Assembly (NCBI GenBank): GCA_012840245.1
Contig: DULR01000025.1
Coordinates: 1-64,000 of the forward strand
Direction: 5' to 3'
Length of the DNA: 64,000 nucleotides
From: Clostridiaceae bacterium
Lineage (GTDB): Bacteria; Bacillota; Clostridia; DSM-8532
In this document: positions 16,965 through 30,701 of the stretch, piece after piece
Layout: each line of letters starts with the position of its first letter
How positions within the stretch are numbered: the first letter of the stretch is position 1
The notes under the pieces: model-generated
Seen by the model: only the letters and a program-made list of their open reading frames with translations
Database searches by the model: none
Told to the model about the DNA's origin: nothing
Made by a program: the position numbers and the translations under genes

Positions 16965-18911
16965 TTAAACTATCTTCCCTGTAGACAGATTGCTTGGGGT
17001 ATACTGGTCCATATCGGGAATTTCTCCTATGATCCCTTCAACAAGCCAGTCCATGGAGAGTATCTGTTCCCTCTGGAGCTCGTCACCGCTGTCCACCACA
17101 AGATTTCCGTTGATGTCATATATAGGACCGGAAAATACTTTATAGGTCTGAGAAATGATAGAGGTTTTGATAAACTCTACCAGCTTCCTTGTCTCGGGAG
17201 GGACATGTCTTTTTGCATAAAAGAAATCCAGCAGGCCTGAGTCAAGACCCCACCAGTAGTTTCTGACCCTTCCGGAGCTGTCGGCTCCCAGCCTGGTTCC
17301 TCCGGCCTGAATGCTCCTTACGTATTTTTCGTAGAAGATTCCCCAGTTCCAGACCGGAACGGCCAGATACTTGTCGGGCGCATAGTCCCCGTCATCTGTC
17401 TTCTTAAGGGTATAAACACCGTATTCCTTTGAGAACATGCGGTTGACCAGGGTGTTATGGTGCGATATTATGTCAACGCCTTTTGAGACAAGCTCGGCTG
17501 TTACCTCATCGGCATCGAGCCTTTCCTTGCCCGTGACAGTCCATCTGACATATACCTCGCATCTGGGATTGACCATGCGGGCTCCAAGCGTGAACGCGTT
17601 AAGGCCGCTTATGATGTCGGTCGTGGGATACGGAGCTATATATCCGAGTTTCCCGGCGTTGCTCATGGCTCCGGCCACTATGCCGCTCAAAAACCTGGGC
17701 TCATGTATCCGTCCGAAATATGTGTTTACATGCTTGAAAGAATGGAAGCAGGAGCAATTGAGAAGGTTGCATTCCGGATTGTCCATCGCCACCTTAAGGG
17801 TAGGATTGATAAGGGTGGGGGAAGTCGTGAAAATGATCCTGCAGCCCTCATCCACCATGCTCTGCAGTATTGGCGCTGCATCATTGCTCTCGGGCAGATT
17901 GAACCTTGACACTGTTTCGACCGAATCTTTCAAAACCTGCTCCAGATGCATCCTTCCCAGCTCGTGGGAATATGTCCAGCTGGATGTTTTGCTGTCGGTC
18001 ACATGTGCGAAACCTACCTTCAGCTTCCCTGAATGCCCCAGGTTCGCCAGCCTGCTTATAAAGCCTTTTTCGACTTTAAGGGCCGGACTCTGCTGTATGT
18101 CGATGGCTTCAGGACCCGAATAATAACGAAGTTCCGAAAGAAGGCGCCAGATCCTGTCCTTGAATTCCTCTTCGTTGTATTCCTCACTTATTCCATGGAT
18201 CTTCAAAAAGTCCAGGAAAGCATCTCCCGTGGTTATGGGAAGCTTGTCGCCGCCCAGCTGGTAGAATGCTTTTCTGAAATTGTTGTACACCGAGCTGGCA
18301 AAATATTTGAAACGGTCCGACATGTCAACGAAACGATTCCTGGGATTATAATCCTTTATGATCTCCCAAAGCTCCTGATATCCCTTTTCATTGGACAGCC
18401 ATATTTCATTTATCCCTGTCTTTTTGTTGAAATCCATGAATTCATAGTAAATACGGATATCCTTGTTGTTCTCATCGTATTTCGGAATGAGACGGGTTAC
18501 CTTGCCATGGTACGAAAAGACATCCAGATATTTGAGAACACTTACCCTTTTGTTCCCCTCTACGACATAAAACCAGTTCAGATATTCATAAACCTTTATA
18601 GGCTCCCGCAAGCCTTCCTGGACCTGGGCATTGTAAACATTCTGCCATTTTGCCGCAAACTCAGAATCTATCTCCATCAATGGCATATAGTTCCGTGCAA
18701 AGGAGATGCTTCTCAGATATGTATATGTCCCTTTGACCTTTCTCAGGGGAATATCTATGATACCCAGATCGACTTCTGAAACGATATCTATATTTTTTAG
18801 GATTCCGTCAAGAAACGGCAGGTAACCGCTGCGTCCCTGGGAAATATAGTTCGAATATTCTTTTAAGCCCAGCTTTCGGGCGCTAACATATTCATTCAGT
18901 TCTGCACTCAT
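16965..18911 (-). CDS. ParB-like domain fused to BMP-type ligand-binding domain
   Basis: This 648-residue protein has no signal peptide and no membrane helix. Around residues 60-200 it has a ParB/sulfiredoxin-like stretch with EGNKRVSVLKYLD. From about residue 295 to the end it resembles BMP/PnrA-type nucleoside-binding proteins: LKVGFAHVTD, IIFTTSPTLINPT and GKLGYIAPYPTTDIISGLNAF. BMP proteins normally sit outside the membrane and feed an ABC importer. Here the domain appears cytoplasmic and no transporter is nearby, so a ligand-sensing regulator is more likely. It overlaps the DUF402 gene by four bases. Confidence 0.75.
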   Translation of the reverse strand: MSAELNEYVSARKLGLKEYSNYISQGRSGYLPFLDGILKNIDIVSEVDLGIIDIPLRKVKGTYTYLRSISFARNYMPLMEIDSEFAAKWQNVYNAQVQEGLREPIKVYEYLNWFYVVEGNKRVSVLKYLDVFSYHGKVTRLIPKYDENNKDIRIYYEFMDFNKKTGINEIWLSNEKGYQELWEIIKDYNPRNRFVDMSDRFKYFASSVYNNFRKAFYQLGGDKLPITTGDAFLDFLKIHGISEEYNEEEFKDRIWRLLSELRYYSGPEAIDIQQSPALKVEKGFISRLANLGHSGKLKVGFAHVTDSKTSSWTYSHELGRMHLEQVLKDSVETVSRFNLPESNDAAPILQSMVDEGCRIIFTTSPTLINPTLKVAMDNPECNLLNCSCFHSFKHVNTYFGRIHEPRFLSGIVAGAMSNAGKLGYIAPYPTTDIISGLNAFTLGARMVNPRCEVYVRWTVTGKERLDADEVTAELVSKGVDIISHHNTLVNRMFSKEYGVYTLKKTDDGDYAPDKYLAVPVWNWGIFYEKYVRSIQAGGTRLGADSSGRVRNYWWGLDSGLLDFFYAKRHVPPETRKLVEFIKTSIISQTYKVFSGPIYDINGNLVVDSGDELQREQILSMDWLVEGIIGEIPDMDQYTPSNLSTGKIV

Positions 18912-19399
18912 ACTTCTACCCCGATCCCTGTATAATTTTTTATGATATGACTGACAGCCCCGGGCATGTCGGCTGAGTAAATCAGCCTGAGAAGCTCATT
19001 GCTTTGTCTGAGCGACATATATAGCTGTCTGTCGGTTATAAGGTCTGATTCGAAGGCTGTTGCCAGCTCATCCAAATCAAATACTTCCACCCTTCCGTCA
19101 GGCATGATTCTTATATCTGTCAATAAATCATACAGGAAAAATGTATCTGTCTCTTTATTATATTCTATGTCAACAATATCACAATACCAATACATCAGTT
19201 CCTTGCGTTCATTCATGAAAGCACTGATTTTCCAGCCTTTGTTCAAGAATACGCAGGAGATGCCATACTTGACATCATCGCGGGGCTTTATAGGTTCCCA
19301 TTCGGTAATGAGGTAATTCTCATCCCGGTAGAGCAACCTGTCCGAGGATAGATCGATGGTTTCTGAAGGTATATATCGTATCCGGTATATTCTCGGCAT
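18908..19399 (-). CDS. DUF402-family protein
   Basis: The 163-residue protein matches the DUF402 pattern, with MYWYCDIVDIEY, FLYDLLTDIRIMPDG and EVFDLDELATAF. Characterised members of this fold include nucleoside di- and triphosphate phosphatases, and the acidic residues in these motifs are the kind that hold metal. The activity here is not shown. Its stop overlaps the start of the BMP-fusion gene (ATGA), so the two are translated together, which is interesting given the nucleoside-binding look of the partner. An extended -10-like TGGTAAAAT lies about 40 bases upstream. Confidence 0.8.
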   Translation of the reverse strand: MPRIYRIRYIPSETIDLSSDRLLYRDENYLITEWEPIKPRDDVKYGISCVFLNKGWKISAFMNERKELMYWYCDIVDIEYNKETDTFFLYDLLTDIRIMPDGRVEVFDLDELATAFESDLITDRQLYMSLRQSNELLRLIYSADMPGAVSHIIKNYTGIGVEV

Positions 19400-19600
19400 C
19401 TCTTACACCCCAAAGCACTTTTTTTCATTTTACCACAGAACCGTTACGGCTAACATATGATTTGCCCGGAAGTAATATCCATGGTATTACCCTTAAGGTC
19501 ATGCCCCGGGAGGATCCTTAGACCCGGTCTTTTCTCGGGTCATACTGGGTAATATGTTATAATAACCTGAAAGAAATTTTATAAGGGGGAAATCCGTCAA

Positions 19601-19963
19601 ATGAAGAGTAAGACCCAGGGTCTTAAAGAAAAGGTCAAGCCGGTAGCGATATTGCAACCCGAGAAAAGATCATGCAAAAATTGCATGAAGGGTAAACTTA
19701 TGGGTCTTACAGATGATATACTCTGCCGGGAAAAAGGCATAGTTTCTCCGGACTACTGCTGTTCATCACATCACTTCTTCAATATGGATGTTTTTAAAAA
19801 GCTGGATTTTTACAGGTGCTGCGACTGTGAGTTTTTTATATTCCATCCCCATGAACATATAAAAACTTATGGCGTGTGTGATATATTCTCTGTCCGGAAA
19901 TGCGACGGAAGCGCACGCAGGGCCTGCTCCAAGTTCGTCAGGCGCAGGGAGCATACGGCCTGA
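19601..19963 (+). CDS. Small cysteine-rich, probably zinc-binding protein
   Basis: The 120-residue protein is not recognised. It has about a dozen cysteines in close pairs: SCKNCMKG, a DYCCSSHH segment, YRCCDCEFF, and C-x-x-x-x-x-C-D near the end. The spacing suggests two or more structural zinc or metal sites. The N-terminus is basic and the protein looks soluble. A purine-rich AAGGGGGAAA precedes the ATG at a slightly long distance. A TATAAT box lies at 19558-19563 and a small GACCCG/CGGGTC hairpin before that. A redox or nucleic-acid-binding role is possible but unsupported. Confidence 0.65.
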   Translation: MKSKTQGLKEKVKPVAILQPEKRSCKNCMKGKLMGLTDDILCREKGIVSPDYCCSSHHFFNMDVFKKLDFYRCCDCEFFIFHPHEHIKTYGVCDIFSVRKCDGSARRACSKFVRRREHTA

Positions 19964-20172
19964 TATCACAAGTCTGTGTGACTTTATCTCTGTTTTTTCG
20001 TCACCCAGGAGCCCCATGGTTACAATATCATTATTTCACTTCTGTCTGCTTTTCCCGCTTATTGAACAACAATTATTTATATGATACTGTTAAAATACGA
20101 AGAATAATGATTAAGCCGAGACATAAGAATAAAGTGTTCTGCAAATAAAATAAGGTATAAGGAGGTCATTAT

Positions 20173-21165
20173 ATGTATTTAGCCAACCCTTCACGTTATC
20201 AGTCTATGAAATACAACCGGCTCGGAAGAAGCGGACTTAAGCTTCCGGCAGTTTCACTCGGCCTTTGGCACAACTTTGGCGATTATGACACTATGGCCAA
20301 TATGAAAGCCCTTGTAACCAAAGCCTTCGATATGGGAATAACTCATTTTGACCTTGCCAACAACTATGGGCCTCCTCCGGGATCAGCCGAGAAGAACTTT
20401 GGCCGCATATTGAAAGAGGAGCTTTCTGCTTATCGTGATGAACTTATCATTTCAACAAAAGCCGGGTATGGAATGTGGGAAGGTCCTTACGGGGACTTTG
20501 GCTCGAGGAAATATCTCCTGGCAAGCCTGGATCAGAGCCTTAAACGTATGGGGCTTGACTATGTCGATATATTCTATCATCATCGCCCTGATCCCAATAC
20601 CCCTGTTGAAGAGAGCATGCTTGCCCTGGACAGCGCAGTAAGACAGGGAAAAGCGTTATATGTCGGTATTTCGAACTACAGACGTGAAGATACGGAAAAA
20701 GCATATAAAATCTTAAAAGAGCTAAAGACTCCCTTCGTTATCCATCAGCCCAATTATTCGATACTGGACCGCTGGATAGAGAGCGACGGCCTTAAAGATT
20801 ATGCCGCCGAAATCGGCATAGGGTTGATAGTTTTCAGCCCATTGGCTCAGGGAATGTTGACGAACAGATACCTTAACGGTATTCCGGAAGATTCAAGAGC
20901 CGGCAGGGGTGTAACACCGTTCCTGCCCAAGTCAAGGATCACCGAGGATAAGCTGAGAATGATCAGAAAACTTGACCAAATCGCCTCAAAACGTGGTCAG
21001 ACCCTTGCCCAGATGGCTTTATCCTGGGTGTTGAAGGACGGAAAAGTGGCGTCGGTATTGGTTGGCGCAAGCAAGGTTTCGCAGCTTGAGGACAATGTCA
21101 GGTGCATCAATAACCTCACCTTTACTGAAGAAGAACTTAAGGCCATTGATGAAGCGATAAGATAA
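20173..21165 (+). CDS. Aldo/keto reductase, YghZ/MgrA-like
   Basis: NAD(P)H-dependent aldo/keto reductase of 330 residues. Signature pieces are RLGRSGLKLPAVSLGLW, the catalytic Asp/Tyr region HFDLANNYG, then STKAGY, and HHRPDP, where this subfamily has His in place of the usual VHxP arrangement. The full-length pattern (YQSMKYNRLGRSGL near the start, HQPNYSILDRWIE in the middle) resembles the glyceraldehyde 3-phosphate or methylglyoxal reductase group. AAGGAGG seven bases before the ATG supports the start. It stands alone. The true substrate cannot be told from sequence. Confidence 0.9.
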   Translation: MYLANPSRYQSMKYNRLGRSGLKLPAVSLGLWHNFGDYDTMANMKALVTKAFDMGITHFDLANNYGPPPGSAEKNFGRILKEELSAYRDELIISTKAGYGMWEGPYGDFGSRKYLLASLDQSLKRMGLDYVDIFYHHRPDPNTPVEESMLALDSAVRQGKALYVGISNYRREDTEKAYKILKELKTPFVIHQPNYSILDRWIESDGLKDYAAEIGIGLIVFSPLAQGMLTNRYLNGIPEDSRAGRGVTPFLPKSRITEDKLRMIRKLDQIASKRGQTLAQMALSWVLKDGKVASVLVGASKVSQLEDNVRCINNLTFTEEELKAIDEAIR

Positions 21166-21191
21166 GAACCGTCCGTTTGCTTTCACATGCG

Positions 21192-22007
21192 TCAAATATT
21201 CAAATCACGTTTTGGGAAAAATATATAAGTCGCGCTGAGAAATAAAGCTATCAGCATAACTGAGATAAAGATGAATACCGGTTCAAAGCTTCCTCCGTTT
21301 ATGAGTTTTTTTGGTTCAAAATATTTAAACGGGGTAAGGTATTTCAGAAAATCAAGCTTCTCGGTCATGTCGATGACCATGGCGATAAAATATGTCACAA
21401 GCATGACGCCCGTTGCGCTTCCCGTTGCCGCACCGGGCTTTTTTATCAGTGAAGCCATTCCCGTTCCAATGAACAGGTAAATCAACTGGACAAACAGCAT
21501 TCCGGCACTCAGCACCAAAATGTCCCGGGCTAGTCCCGATCCAAATCCGTCAAGACTTTCGGGTGTGACCATTGATGCTACGACAAAAGAAACCGCCATG
21601 GCGACAATACTATAAAGCATTGTATAGAAAAGTGCGGCAATTATCTTCGATGTAATGACGCTTACACGTGAAACCGGCTTAGTGAAAAGAAATTCTGAAG
21701 TTTTATCCCTTTCTTCCTTTGATATTATTCCCGCGCCCAGCATGGAGGAATAAACAGTCGAAGCTATCATGACGTAAAGAAATATTACCGCATAAAAACC
21801 TCTTGCGGTGCTCATATCTATGCCGCTCATGCCGAAAATGGCCAATAGCGCTCTTGGAGTTTTATCAATTATCGACGAAATGGACTGGGCAGATGAACTG
21901 AATCCCGCATATTTGCCCATTCCTCCCGCTATTATGGCAGTTATGCCTAAACACCAAAAAAGAAAGGATTTGAAGTTGGCTTTCAATTCTCTTAAAACTA
22001 TGTTCAA
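21192..22007 (-). CDS. ABC-2 type transporter permease
   Basis: Integral membrane protein with about six helices, including VMIASTVYSSMLGAGIISKE, the conserved ABC-2 position followed by ERDKTSEFLFTKPVSR. The track start at 22058 lies inside the upstream permease. I place the start at the TTG at 22007, where AGGAGG sits seven bases before it. The protein then begins NIVLRELKANFKSF, the normal opening of this family. It pairs with the upstream permease to form a heterodimeric pore, but their ATPase is broken, so the exporter may be inactive. Confidence 0.85.
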   Translation of the reverse strand: MNIVLRELKANFKSFLFWCLGITAIIAGGMGKYAGFSSSAQSISSIIDKTPRALLAIFGMSGIDMSTARGFYAVIFLYVMIASTVYSSMLGAGIISKEERDKTSEFLFTKPVSRVSVITSKIIAALFYTMLYSIVAMAVSFVVASMVTPESLDGFGSGLARDILVLSAGMLFVQLIYLFIGTGMASLIKKPGAATGSATGVMLVTYFIAMVIDMTEKLDFLKYLTPFKYFEPKKLINGGSFEPVFIFISVMLIALFLSATYIFFPKRDLNI

Positions 22008-22029
22008 TCCAGGTCCTCCTTTCCGGGCA

Positions 22030-22764
22030 TCAGGCCGAGTGTATATCCTTTTTGACATACAGGGCGTAGCTCGCCAGAACAGCGCCTGTTACAAAGAGGA
22101 TGTTGATGATCAGGAAGGTTGTATCATATCCGGATTCACGGATTATATCCAGGCCGTCATAGTATTTAAACGGAACAAAATATCTGATTTTCTCATCGTC
22201 AAGGGCGTCTCCGAGCATTCCCGCTATAAAGAAGCCGAATACTGTTCCCATGGTCACTCCGGTTACTGATTTTACCCGGTGGAAGATGGCTCCCACCAGT
22301 ACGCCAAGTAAATAGAACATGGTTTCGATAAAGAATAACGAGATGGAAATCATAAAAAAGATTTTCCTGTCAAAGGGCTCATCTGTCATAATATTGGCCA
22401 TTGAATAGGCAACCAGTATGTATATGATATCGGTGATCAAAAGCAGGGTTATTCCTGACATAAGCTTTGCCGTCAATACAGATGATCTTGGCATCGGCTT
22501 CGTAAAAATAAAATCCGCCGTCTTTCTGTTGAACTCCTTTGATATGAGCGAAAGGCCCAGATGCATTGCCTGGATCGCCCCGCATAAGAGGACGTAAGCA
22601 AAAACAAATGAATAGTAGCCCAGAACTGAAAAGAGCATATCAAGATCGACCCCGAAGGCCTTTAAAACTTCGGGAGGAAATCCCATGAACAGATTTCTGA
22701 AGCTTTCGGTATCGGCAGTATATGCGGTGAATACCGACATAAAGACCACTGCCAGCGATGCCAT
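22030..22764 (-). CDS. ABC-2 type transporter permease, N-terminus lost
   Basis: Paralogue of the downstream permease, with matching EFNRKTADFIFTKPMPRSS and six helices. The frame reads upstream from the first ATG as SFKKDRIISMASLAVVF, which is typical of the first helix region in these permeases, and then ends where the ATPase sequence begins at about 22800. The normal first 10-15 residues are therefore missing, as if a deletion joined the two genes. Translation could start at the ATG at 22764, but no Shine-Dalgarno precedes it. Whether it is still made is uncertain. Confidence 0.6.
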   Translation of the reverse strand: MASLAVVFMSVFTAYTADTESFRNLFMGFPPEVLKAFGVDLDMLFSVLGYYSFVFAYVLLCGAIQAMHLGLSLISKEFNRKTADFIFTKPMPRSSVLTAKLMSGITLLLITDIIYILVAYSMANIMTDEPFDRKIFFMISISLFFIETMFYLLGVLVGAIFHRVKSVTGVTMGTVFGFFIAGMLGDALDDEKIRYFVPFKYYDGLDIIRESGYDTTFLIINILFVTGAVLASYALYVKKDIHSA

Positions 22765-23156
22765 CGAGATGATCCGATCTTTCTTGAAAGATCCAGATCC
22801 AGTATCCCGGCAAGCTCTTTGATCCTCCTGGTGCAGTCTTTTTTATAGAAGCCGGCTGAATATCTGAGAAGGTCCATCACCTTCATGTTATCGTAATAAA
22901 ATACTTCGGAAGGGAGATATCCTATGTGCTTTGCTATTTCGTGTCTCTCTTTTATGCAGTCTTTTCCGAATATTTTCGCGCTTCCGCTTGTCGGATAGAT
23001 CAATGCCAGCAAAAGTCTAATAGTTGTTGACTTTCCTGCTCCGTTGGGTCCTATGAAGCCGAAGATTTCACCTTCCTCAACATTAAAGCTGACATCTATG
23101 ATCCCGCGCGATTTGCCATAGTATTTGGTCAGGTTATTGATCTCAACAGCATTCAT
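22662..23156 (-). pseudogene. ABC exporter ATPase, C-terminal half deleted
   Basis: The ORF starts well, with GGAGGAG before the ATG and a normal nucleotide-binding domain: GFIGPNGAGKSTTIRLLLAL (Walker A) and the Q-loop region IGYLPSEVFYYD. It breaks off after LDLDLSRK at about 22800 and then reads out of frame through the start of the permease gene. The signature motif, Walker B and H-loop are absent. About 150-180 residues are missing, so the product cannot be an active ATPase. The simplest reading is one deletion spanning the ATPase end and the permease start. An assembly collapse would look the same. Confidence 0.75.
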
Positions 23157-23193
23157 ATGTATTCTCCTCCGACAGATAAAGGCAGAACATGAC

Positions 23194-23231
23194 GAAAAAG
23201 CAGGACAAGGTTCCTGTGCCCTTGTCCCGCT
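23194..23231 (-). terminator. Rho-independent terminator of rpoB-rpoC
   Basis: On the minus strand, ten bases past the rpoC stop, GCGGGACAAGG pairs with CCTTGTCCTGC (one G-U) over a nine-base loop and is followed by TTTTT. Textbook intrinsic terminator. Confidence 0.9.
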
Positions 23232-23240
23232 TCAATCATA

Positions 23241-26786
<3,546 letters not shown>

Positions 26787-26800
26787 TGCCTGTCACCCTC

Positions 26801-29800
26801 CTATATATCATCATCGTCAATGAGATCGTCGTCCATGCCGAACATATCACTGACAATGTCCTCGTTGAGCTCAGTACCTTCTGAGATGTCGCCGATGTCG
26901 AGAGAATTGATCTCAAATTCATCGTCGATGACGTTCTGTCCTTCCTCATCATCCAGGTCAAGCAGCGAGAATGTTTCATCTTCGCGGCCTTCGATATTCA
27001 CATCGAGCTCTTCAAGGTCATCATATACGGATTCCTTTATTTCAATCTCTTCACGCTTGTCGCTGTATACCTTCACATCAAGGGCAAGGCTCTGAAGCTC
27101 CTTCATAAGAACCTTGAAGGATTCGGGTATGCCCGGTTCGGGCACGTTCTCGCCCTTAACGATGGCTTCATATGTCTTGACACGGCCTACGACGTCGTCG
27201 GACTTGACCGTCAATACTTCCTGCAGTGAATATGCCGCACCGTAGGCAGCGAGAGCCCAAACTTCCATTTCACCGAAACGCTGGCCGCCGAACTGAGCCT
27301 TACCGCCCAGAGGCTGCTGCGTAACCAGTGAATATGGACCTGTGGAGCGGGCGTGGATCTTGTCGTCAACAAGGTGTGCCAGCTTGAGGAAGTACATATA
27401 GCCTACTGTTACTCTGTTGTCGAACGGCTCACCTGTACGGCCGTCATAAAGAATGCTCTTTCCGTCTCTGGGAAGCCCTGCTCTTTCGAGGGTCTCAAAG
27501 ATGTCTTCCTCGTTGGCGCCGTCAAATACAGGAGTTTCGATCTTCCAGCCCAGAACCTTGGCAGCATATCCGAGATGGACCTCCAGCACCTGACCGATAT
27601 TCATACGTGAAGGAACACCCAGCGGGTTAAGTACAATCTGCAGCGGAGTGCCATCAGGCAGGAACGGCATGTCCTCTATGGGCAGTATCCTTGAAATAAC
27701 GCCCTTGTTACCATGGCGGCCTGCCATCTTGTCGCCTACAGAGATCTTTCTCTTCTGGGCGATGTAAACACGGACAAGCTGGTTTACTCCGGGAGGCAGC
27801 TCGTCTCCGTATTCACGGGTAAACACCTTGACATCGACAACAATACCTGATTCACCGTGAGGAACTCTTAATGAGGTATCACGCACTTCTCTTGCCTTTT
27901 CACCGAAAATGGCCCTGAGAAGTCTTTCTTCTGCCGTAAGCTCGGTTTCACCCTTGGGAGTTACCTTACCAACAAGGATATCTCCTGAGCGAACCTCGGC
28001 ACCGATACGGATAATGCCCCTGTCGTCCAGATCTTTCAACGAATCCTCGCCCACATTGGGGATATCACGGGTGATCTCTTCGGGTCCAAGCTTCGTATCA
28101 CGGGATTCAGACTCATATTCCTCAATATGGATCGATGTATATACATCGTCCCGCACAAGCTCTTCGGATATCAGAATAGCATCCTCGTAGTTATAACCTT
28201 CCCAGGTCATGAAGCCTACCAGGACGTTCTTGCCCAGAGCTATTTCGCCATTGTCGGTAGACGGTCCGTCGGCAATGATATCTCCCTCATTGACCCTGTC
28301 GCCTTTTCTCACTATAGGTCTCTGGTTGATGCATGTGCCCTGGTTGGACCGTTTATATTTCAAAAGCTTATACTGATCTTTCTGTCCACTTTCTGTTCTT
28401 ACGATTATCTCACTGGCTGTGACCTTCTCAACGACACCGGAGTTCCTGGCAACTATACATACGCCGGAGTCCTTGGCTGCGCGGTGTTCTATACCTGTAG
28501 CGATCAGAGGAGCCTGCGGCTTGATCAGAGGAACAGCCTGGCGCTGCATGTTGGAACCCATGAGGGCACGGTTGGCGTCGTCGTTTTCAAGGAACGGGAT
28601 CATGGCTGTCGCGACCGAAACGAGCTGTTTGGGCGAAACATCCATGTAATCGACTTTTTCCCTTTCAACCTCGATGATCTGATCCAAAAATCTACAACCA
28701 ACACGCTTGTTGATGAAATATCCGTTCTCATCGAGCGGCTCGTTGGCTTCGGCAACTCTGTAGATATCCTCAACATCAGCGGTCATATATTCGGTCTTGT
28801 CTGTAACGCGGCCGTTTTCGACCTTGCGGTACGGAGCCTCGATAAATCCGTATTCATTTACACGGGCATATGTGCTCAAGGATCCAATCAGTCCTATGTT
28901 CGGACCTTCAGGAGTCTCGATGGGGCACATACGGCCGTAGTGCGAGTGGTGAACGTCACGCACTTCGAAGCTTGCACGGTCACGGGAAAGACCGCCGGGA
29001 CCCAATGCGCTCAGACGGCGTTTATGAGTAAGCTCGGCCAGCGGGTTGGTCTGATCCATGAACTGGGACAACTGGCTCGAACCAAAGAATTCTTTAATAG
29101 CTGCCGCTACAGGGCGGATATTGATGAGAGCCTGAGGCGTAACTGCATCGATATCCTGTATGGTCATTCTTTCTCTTACGACCCTCTCCATACGGGCAAG
29201 ACCGATACGGAACTGGTTCTGGAGAAGTTCTCCGACAGAACGGAGGCGACGGTTGCCCAGATGGTCGATATCATCGGTGTGTCCGATGCCGTGGTCCAGA
29301 TTCAGGATATAGCTGACTGTTGCCACAATATCTTCCTTGGTGATATTCCTGGGCATCAGATTATCGCGGTTCTCTTTGAGGATAGCGATCAGTTCTTCGT
29401 CTTTGGCTTTTTTGTTCTTCTCCAGGATTTCCTGAAGAACGTCATAACGAACCTTTTCGTTGATTTCGGCCAGAGCCGGGTCAAAAGGAATATAATCCTT
29501 TATATCCACTGTCAGGTTTCCGATAACCTTGACAGCTTTGCCTTCAACTTCAACATGCACCACATTGATGCCTGAATTCTGGATCTTCCAGGCCATCTCT
29601 TCGTTTATTTCTTCGCCGGCCTTTACTAAAACCTTCTTGGAAACCGGATGCTTTATGTCCTCCGCGGCTATCTGACCCCGTATACGGTTGGCCAAGGCAA
29701 GCTTTTTGTTGAATTTATAACGGCCTACATTGGTCAGATCATAACGCTTCGGATCAAAAAACAGGTTGTTGATCAATGAAGAAGCGCTCTCCTCCGTAGG

Positions 29801-30535
29801 CGGTTCGCCGGGACGAAGACGCTTGTATACCTCGAACAATCCCTCTTCTCTGCTTTTTGTACCGTCTTTGGCGATGGTTGCCTGAAGCTTTGGCTCTTCT
29901 CCCAAAAGATCCAGAAGCTCCGCGTTGGTACCATATCCTAAAGCGCGCAGGAACTGGGTGATGGGCAGCTTTCTCGTTCTGTCGATCCTTACGTAAATGA
30001 TCTCGGCAGAATCGGTTTCATATTCAAGCCATGCCCCGCGATAAGGGATCACTGTATTAGAAAACAGGTTGTTTCCGTTCTTGTCTTTTTCCCTGGCATA
30101 ATATACGCCGGGAGAACGCACCAGCTGGCTTACGATAACGCGTTCAGCACCGTTGATGACAAAGGTTCCGGTTTCTGTCATGAGAGGGAAATCTCCCATA
30201 AAGATCTCCTGCTCTTTTACTTCACCGGTTTCTTTATTGATCAGGCGCACTTTAACTTTTAAAGGAGCCGAATAAGTCGTATCTCTTTCCTTGCATTCCT
30301 CGACCGAATATTTTATATTGTCGGTGTCAAGAGAATAGCCGATAAACTCCATGATCAGATTGCCTGTGTAATCGGTTATCGGAGAAACATCCCTTAATAC
30401 TTCTTTTAATCCTTCTTTGAGAAACTGATTGTACGAGTTTTTCTGAATCTCAATCAGGTTAGGCATTTCAAGGACTTCTTTGATTCGGGAAAAACTGTAT
30501 CTTTTTGTTCTTCCTCGTTGCACTTCATGAACCAT
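26801..30535 (-). CDS. rpoB: RNA polymerase beta subunit
   Basis: The 1244-residue beta subunit. It carries the rifampicin-region sequence [20 protein letters not shown] with the unmutated wild-type-looking residues, the catalytic-core [11 protein letters not shown], and a C-terminal [13 protein letters not shown]. The tail is strongly acidic ([14 protein letters not shown]). The track starts at 30562. GAGGTGA seven bases before the ATG at 30535 sets the start at MVHEVQRG. rplJ-rplL normally precede rpoB but are absent; a gap of about 450 bases with a long leader lies upstream. It is co-transcribed with rpoC. Confidence 0.99.
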   Translation of the reverse strand: MVHEVQRGRTKRYSFSRIKEVLEMPNLIEIQKNSYNQFLKEGLKEVLRDVSPITDYTGNLIMEFIGYSLDTDNIKYSVEECKERDTTYSAPLKVKVRLINKETGEVKEQEIFMGDFPLMTETGTFVINGAERVIVSQLVRSPGVYYAREKDKNGNNLFSNTVIPYRGAWLEYETDSAEIIYVRIDRTRKLPITQFLRALGYGTNAELLDLLGEEPKLQATIAKDGTKSREEGLFEVYKRLRPGEPPTEESASSLINNLFFDPKRYDLTNVGRYKFNKKLALANRIRGQIAAEDIKHPVSKKVLVKAGEEINEEMAWKIQNSGINVVHVEVEGKAVKVIGNLTVDIKDYIPFDPALAEINEKVRYDVLQEILEKNKKAKDEELIAILKENRDNLMPRNITKEDIVATVSYILNLDHGIGHTDDIDHLGNRRLRSVGELLQNQFRIGLARMERVVRERMTIQDIDAVTPQALINIRPVAAAIKEFFGSSQLSQFMDQTNPLAELTHKRRLSALGPGGLSRDRASFEVRDVHHSHYGRMCPIETPEGPNIGLIGSLSTYARVNEYGFIEAPYRKVENGRVTDKTEYMTADVEDIYRVAEANEPLDENGYFINKRVGCRFLDQIIEVEREKVDYMDVSPKQLVSVATAMIPFLENDDANRALMGSNMQRQAVPLIKPQAPLIATGIEHRAAKDSGVCIVARNSGVVEKVTASEIIVRTESGQKDQYKLLKYKRSNQGTCINQRPIVRKGDRVNEGDIIADGPSTDNGEIALGKNVLVGFMTWEGYNYEDAILISEELVRDDVYTSIHIEEYESESRDTKLGPEEITRDIPNVGEDSLKDLDDRGIIRIGAEVRSGDILVGKVTPKGETELTAEERLLRAIFGEKAREVRDTSLRVPHGESGIVVDVKVFTREYGDELPPGVNQLVRVYIAQKRKISVGDKMAGRHGNKGVISRILPIEDMPFLPDGTPLQIVLNPLGVPSRMNIGQVLEVHLGYAAKVLGWKIETPVFDGANEEDIFETLERAGLPRDGKSILYDGRTGEPFDNRVTVGYMYFLKLAHLVDDKIHARSTGPYSLVTQQPLGGKAQFGGQRFGEMEVWALAAYGAAYSLQEVLTVKSDDVVGRVKTYEAIVKGENVPEPGIPESFKVLMKELQSLALDVKVYSDKREEIEIKESVYDDLEELDVNIEGREDETFSLLDLDDEEGQNVIDDEFEINSLDIGDISEGTELNEDIVSDMFGMDDDLIDDDDI

Positions 30536-30701
30536 CGATAAATCACCTCGTATGAATTGCATATTTTGGTGTAAAAGACATAAAAATATAGACAGGGAAA
30601 ATATCCAGTCTGGTTTTTATAAATCCAGTCAGGTTATGAATCTACGTAAACAATTCCAAGGTATCATTCTCCCAATCTATATTTTTTCATCTTAAAGATT
30701 A

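Noticed and set aside
20062-20090. Promoter for the aldo/keto reductase (TTGAAC-17-TACTGT)
   Set aside because: The -10 matches too poorly to list.
21166-21191. Further GGGGACGG-family copy (GAACCGTCCG) between the aldo/keto reductase and the ABC permease
   Set aside because: Only half of the core is present and no pairing arms are visible; possibly a decayed copy, not strong enough to list.
28127-29575. 482-codon ORF antisense to rpoB
   Set aside because: It is the plus-strand shadow of a highly conserved gene; no ribosome binding site, no recognisable protein features.
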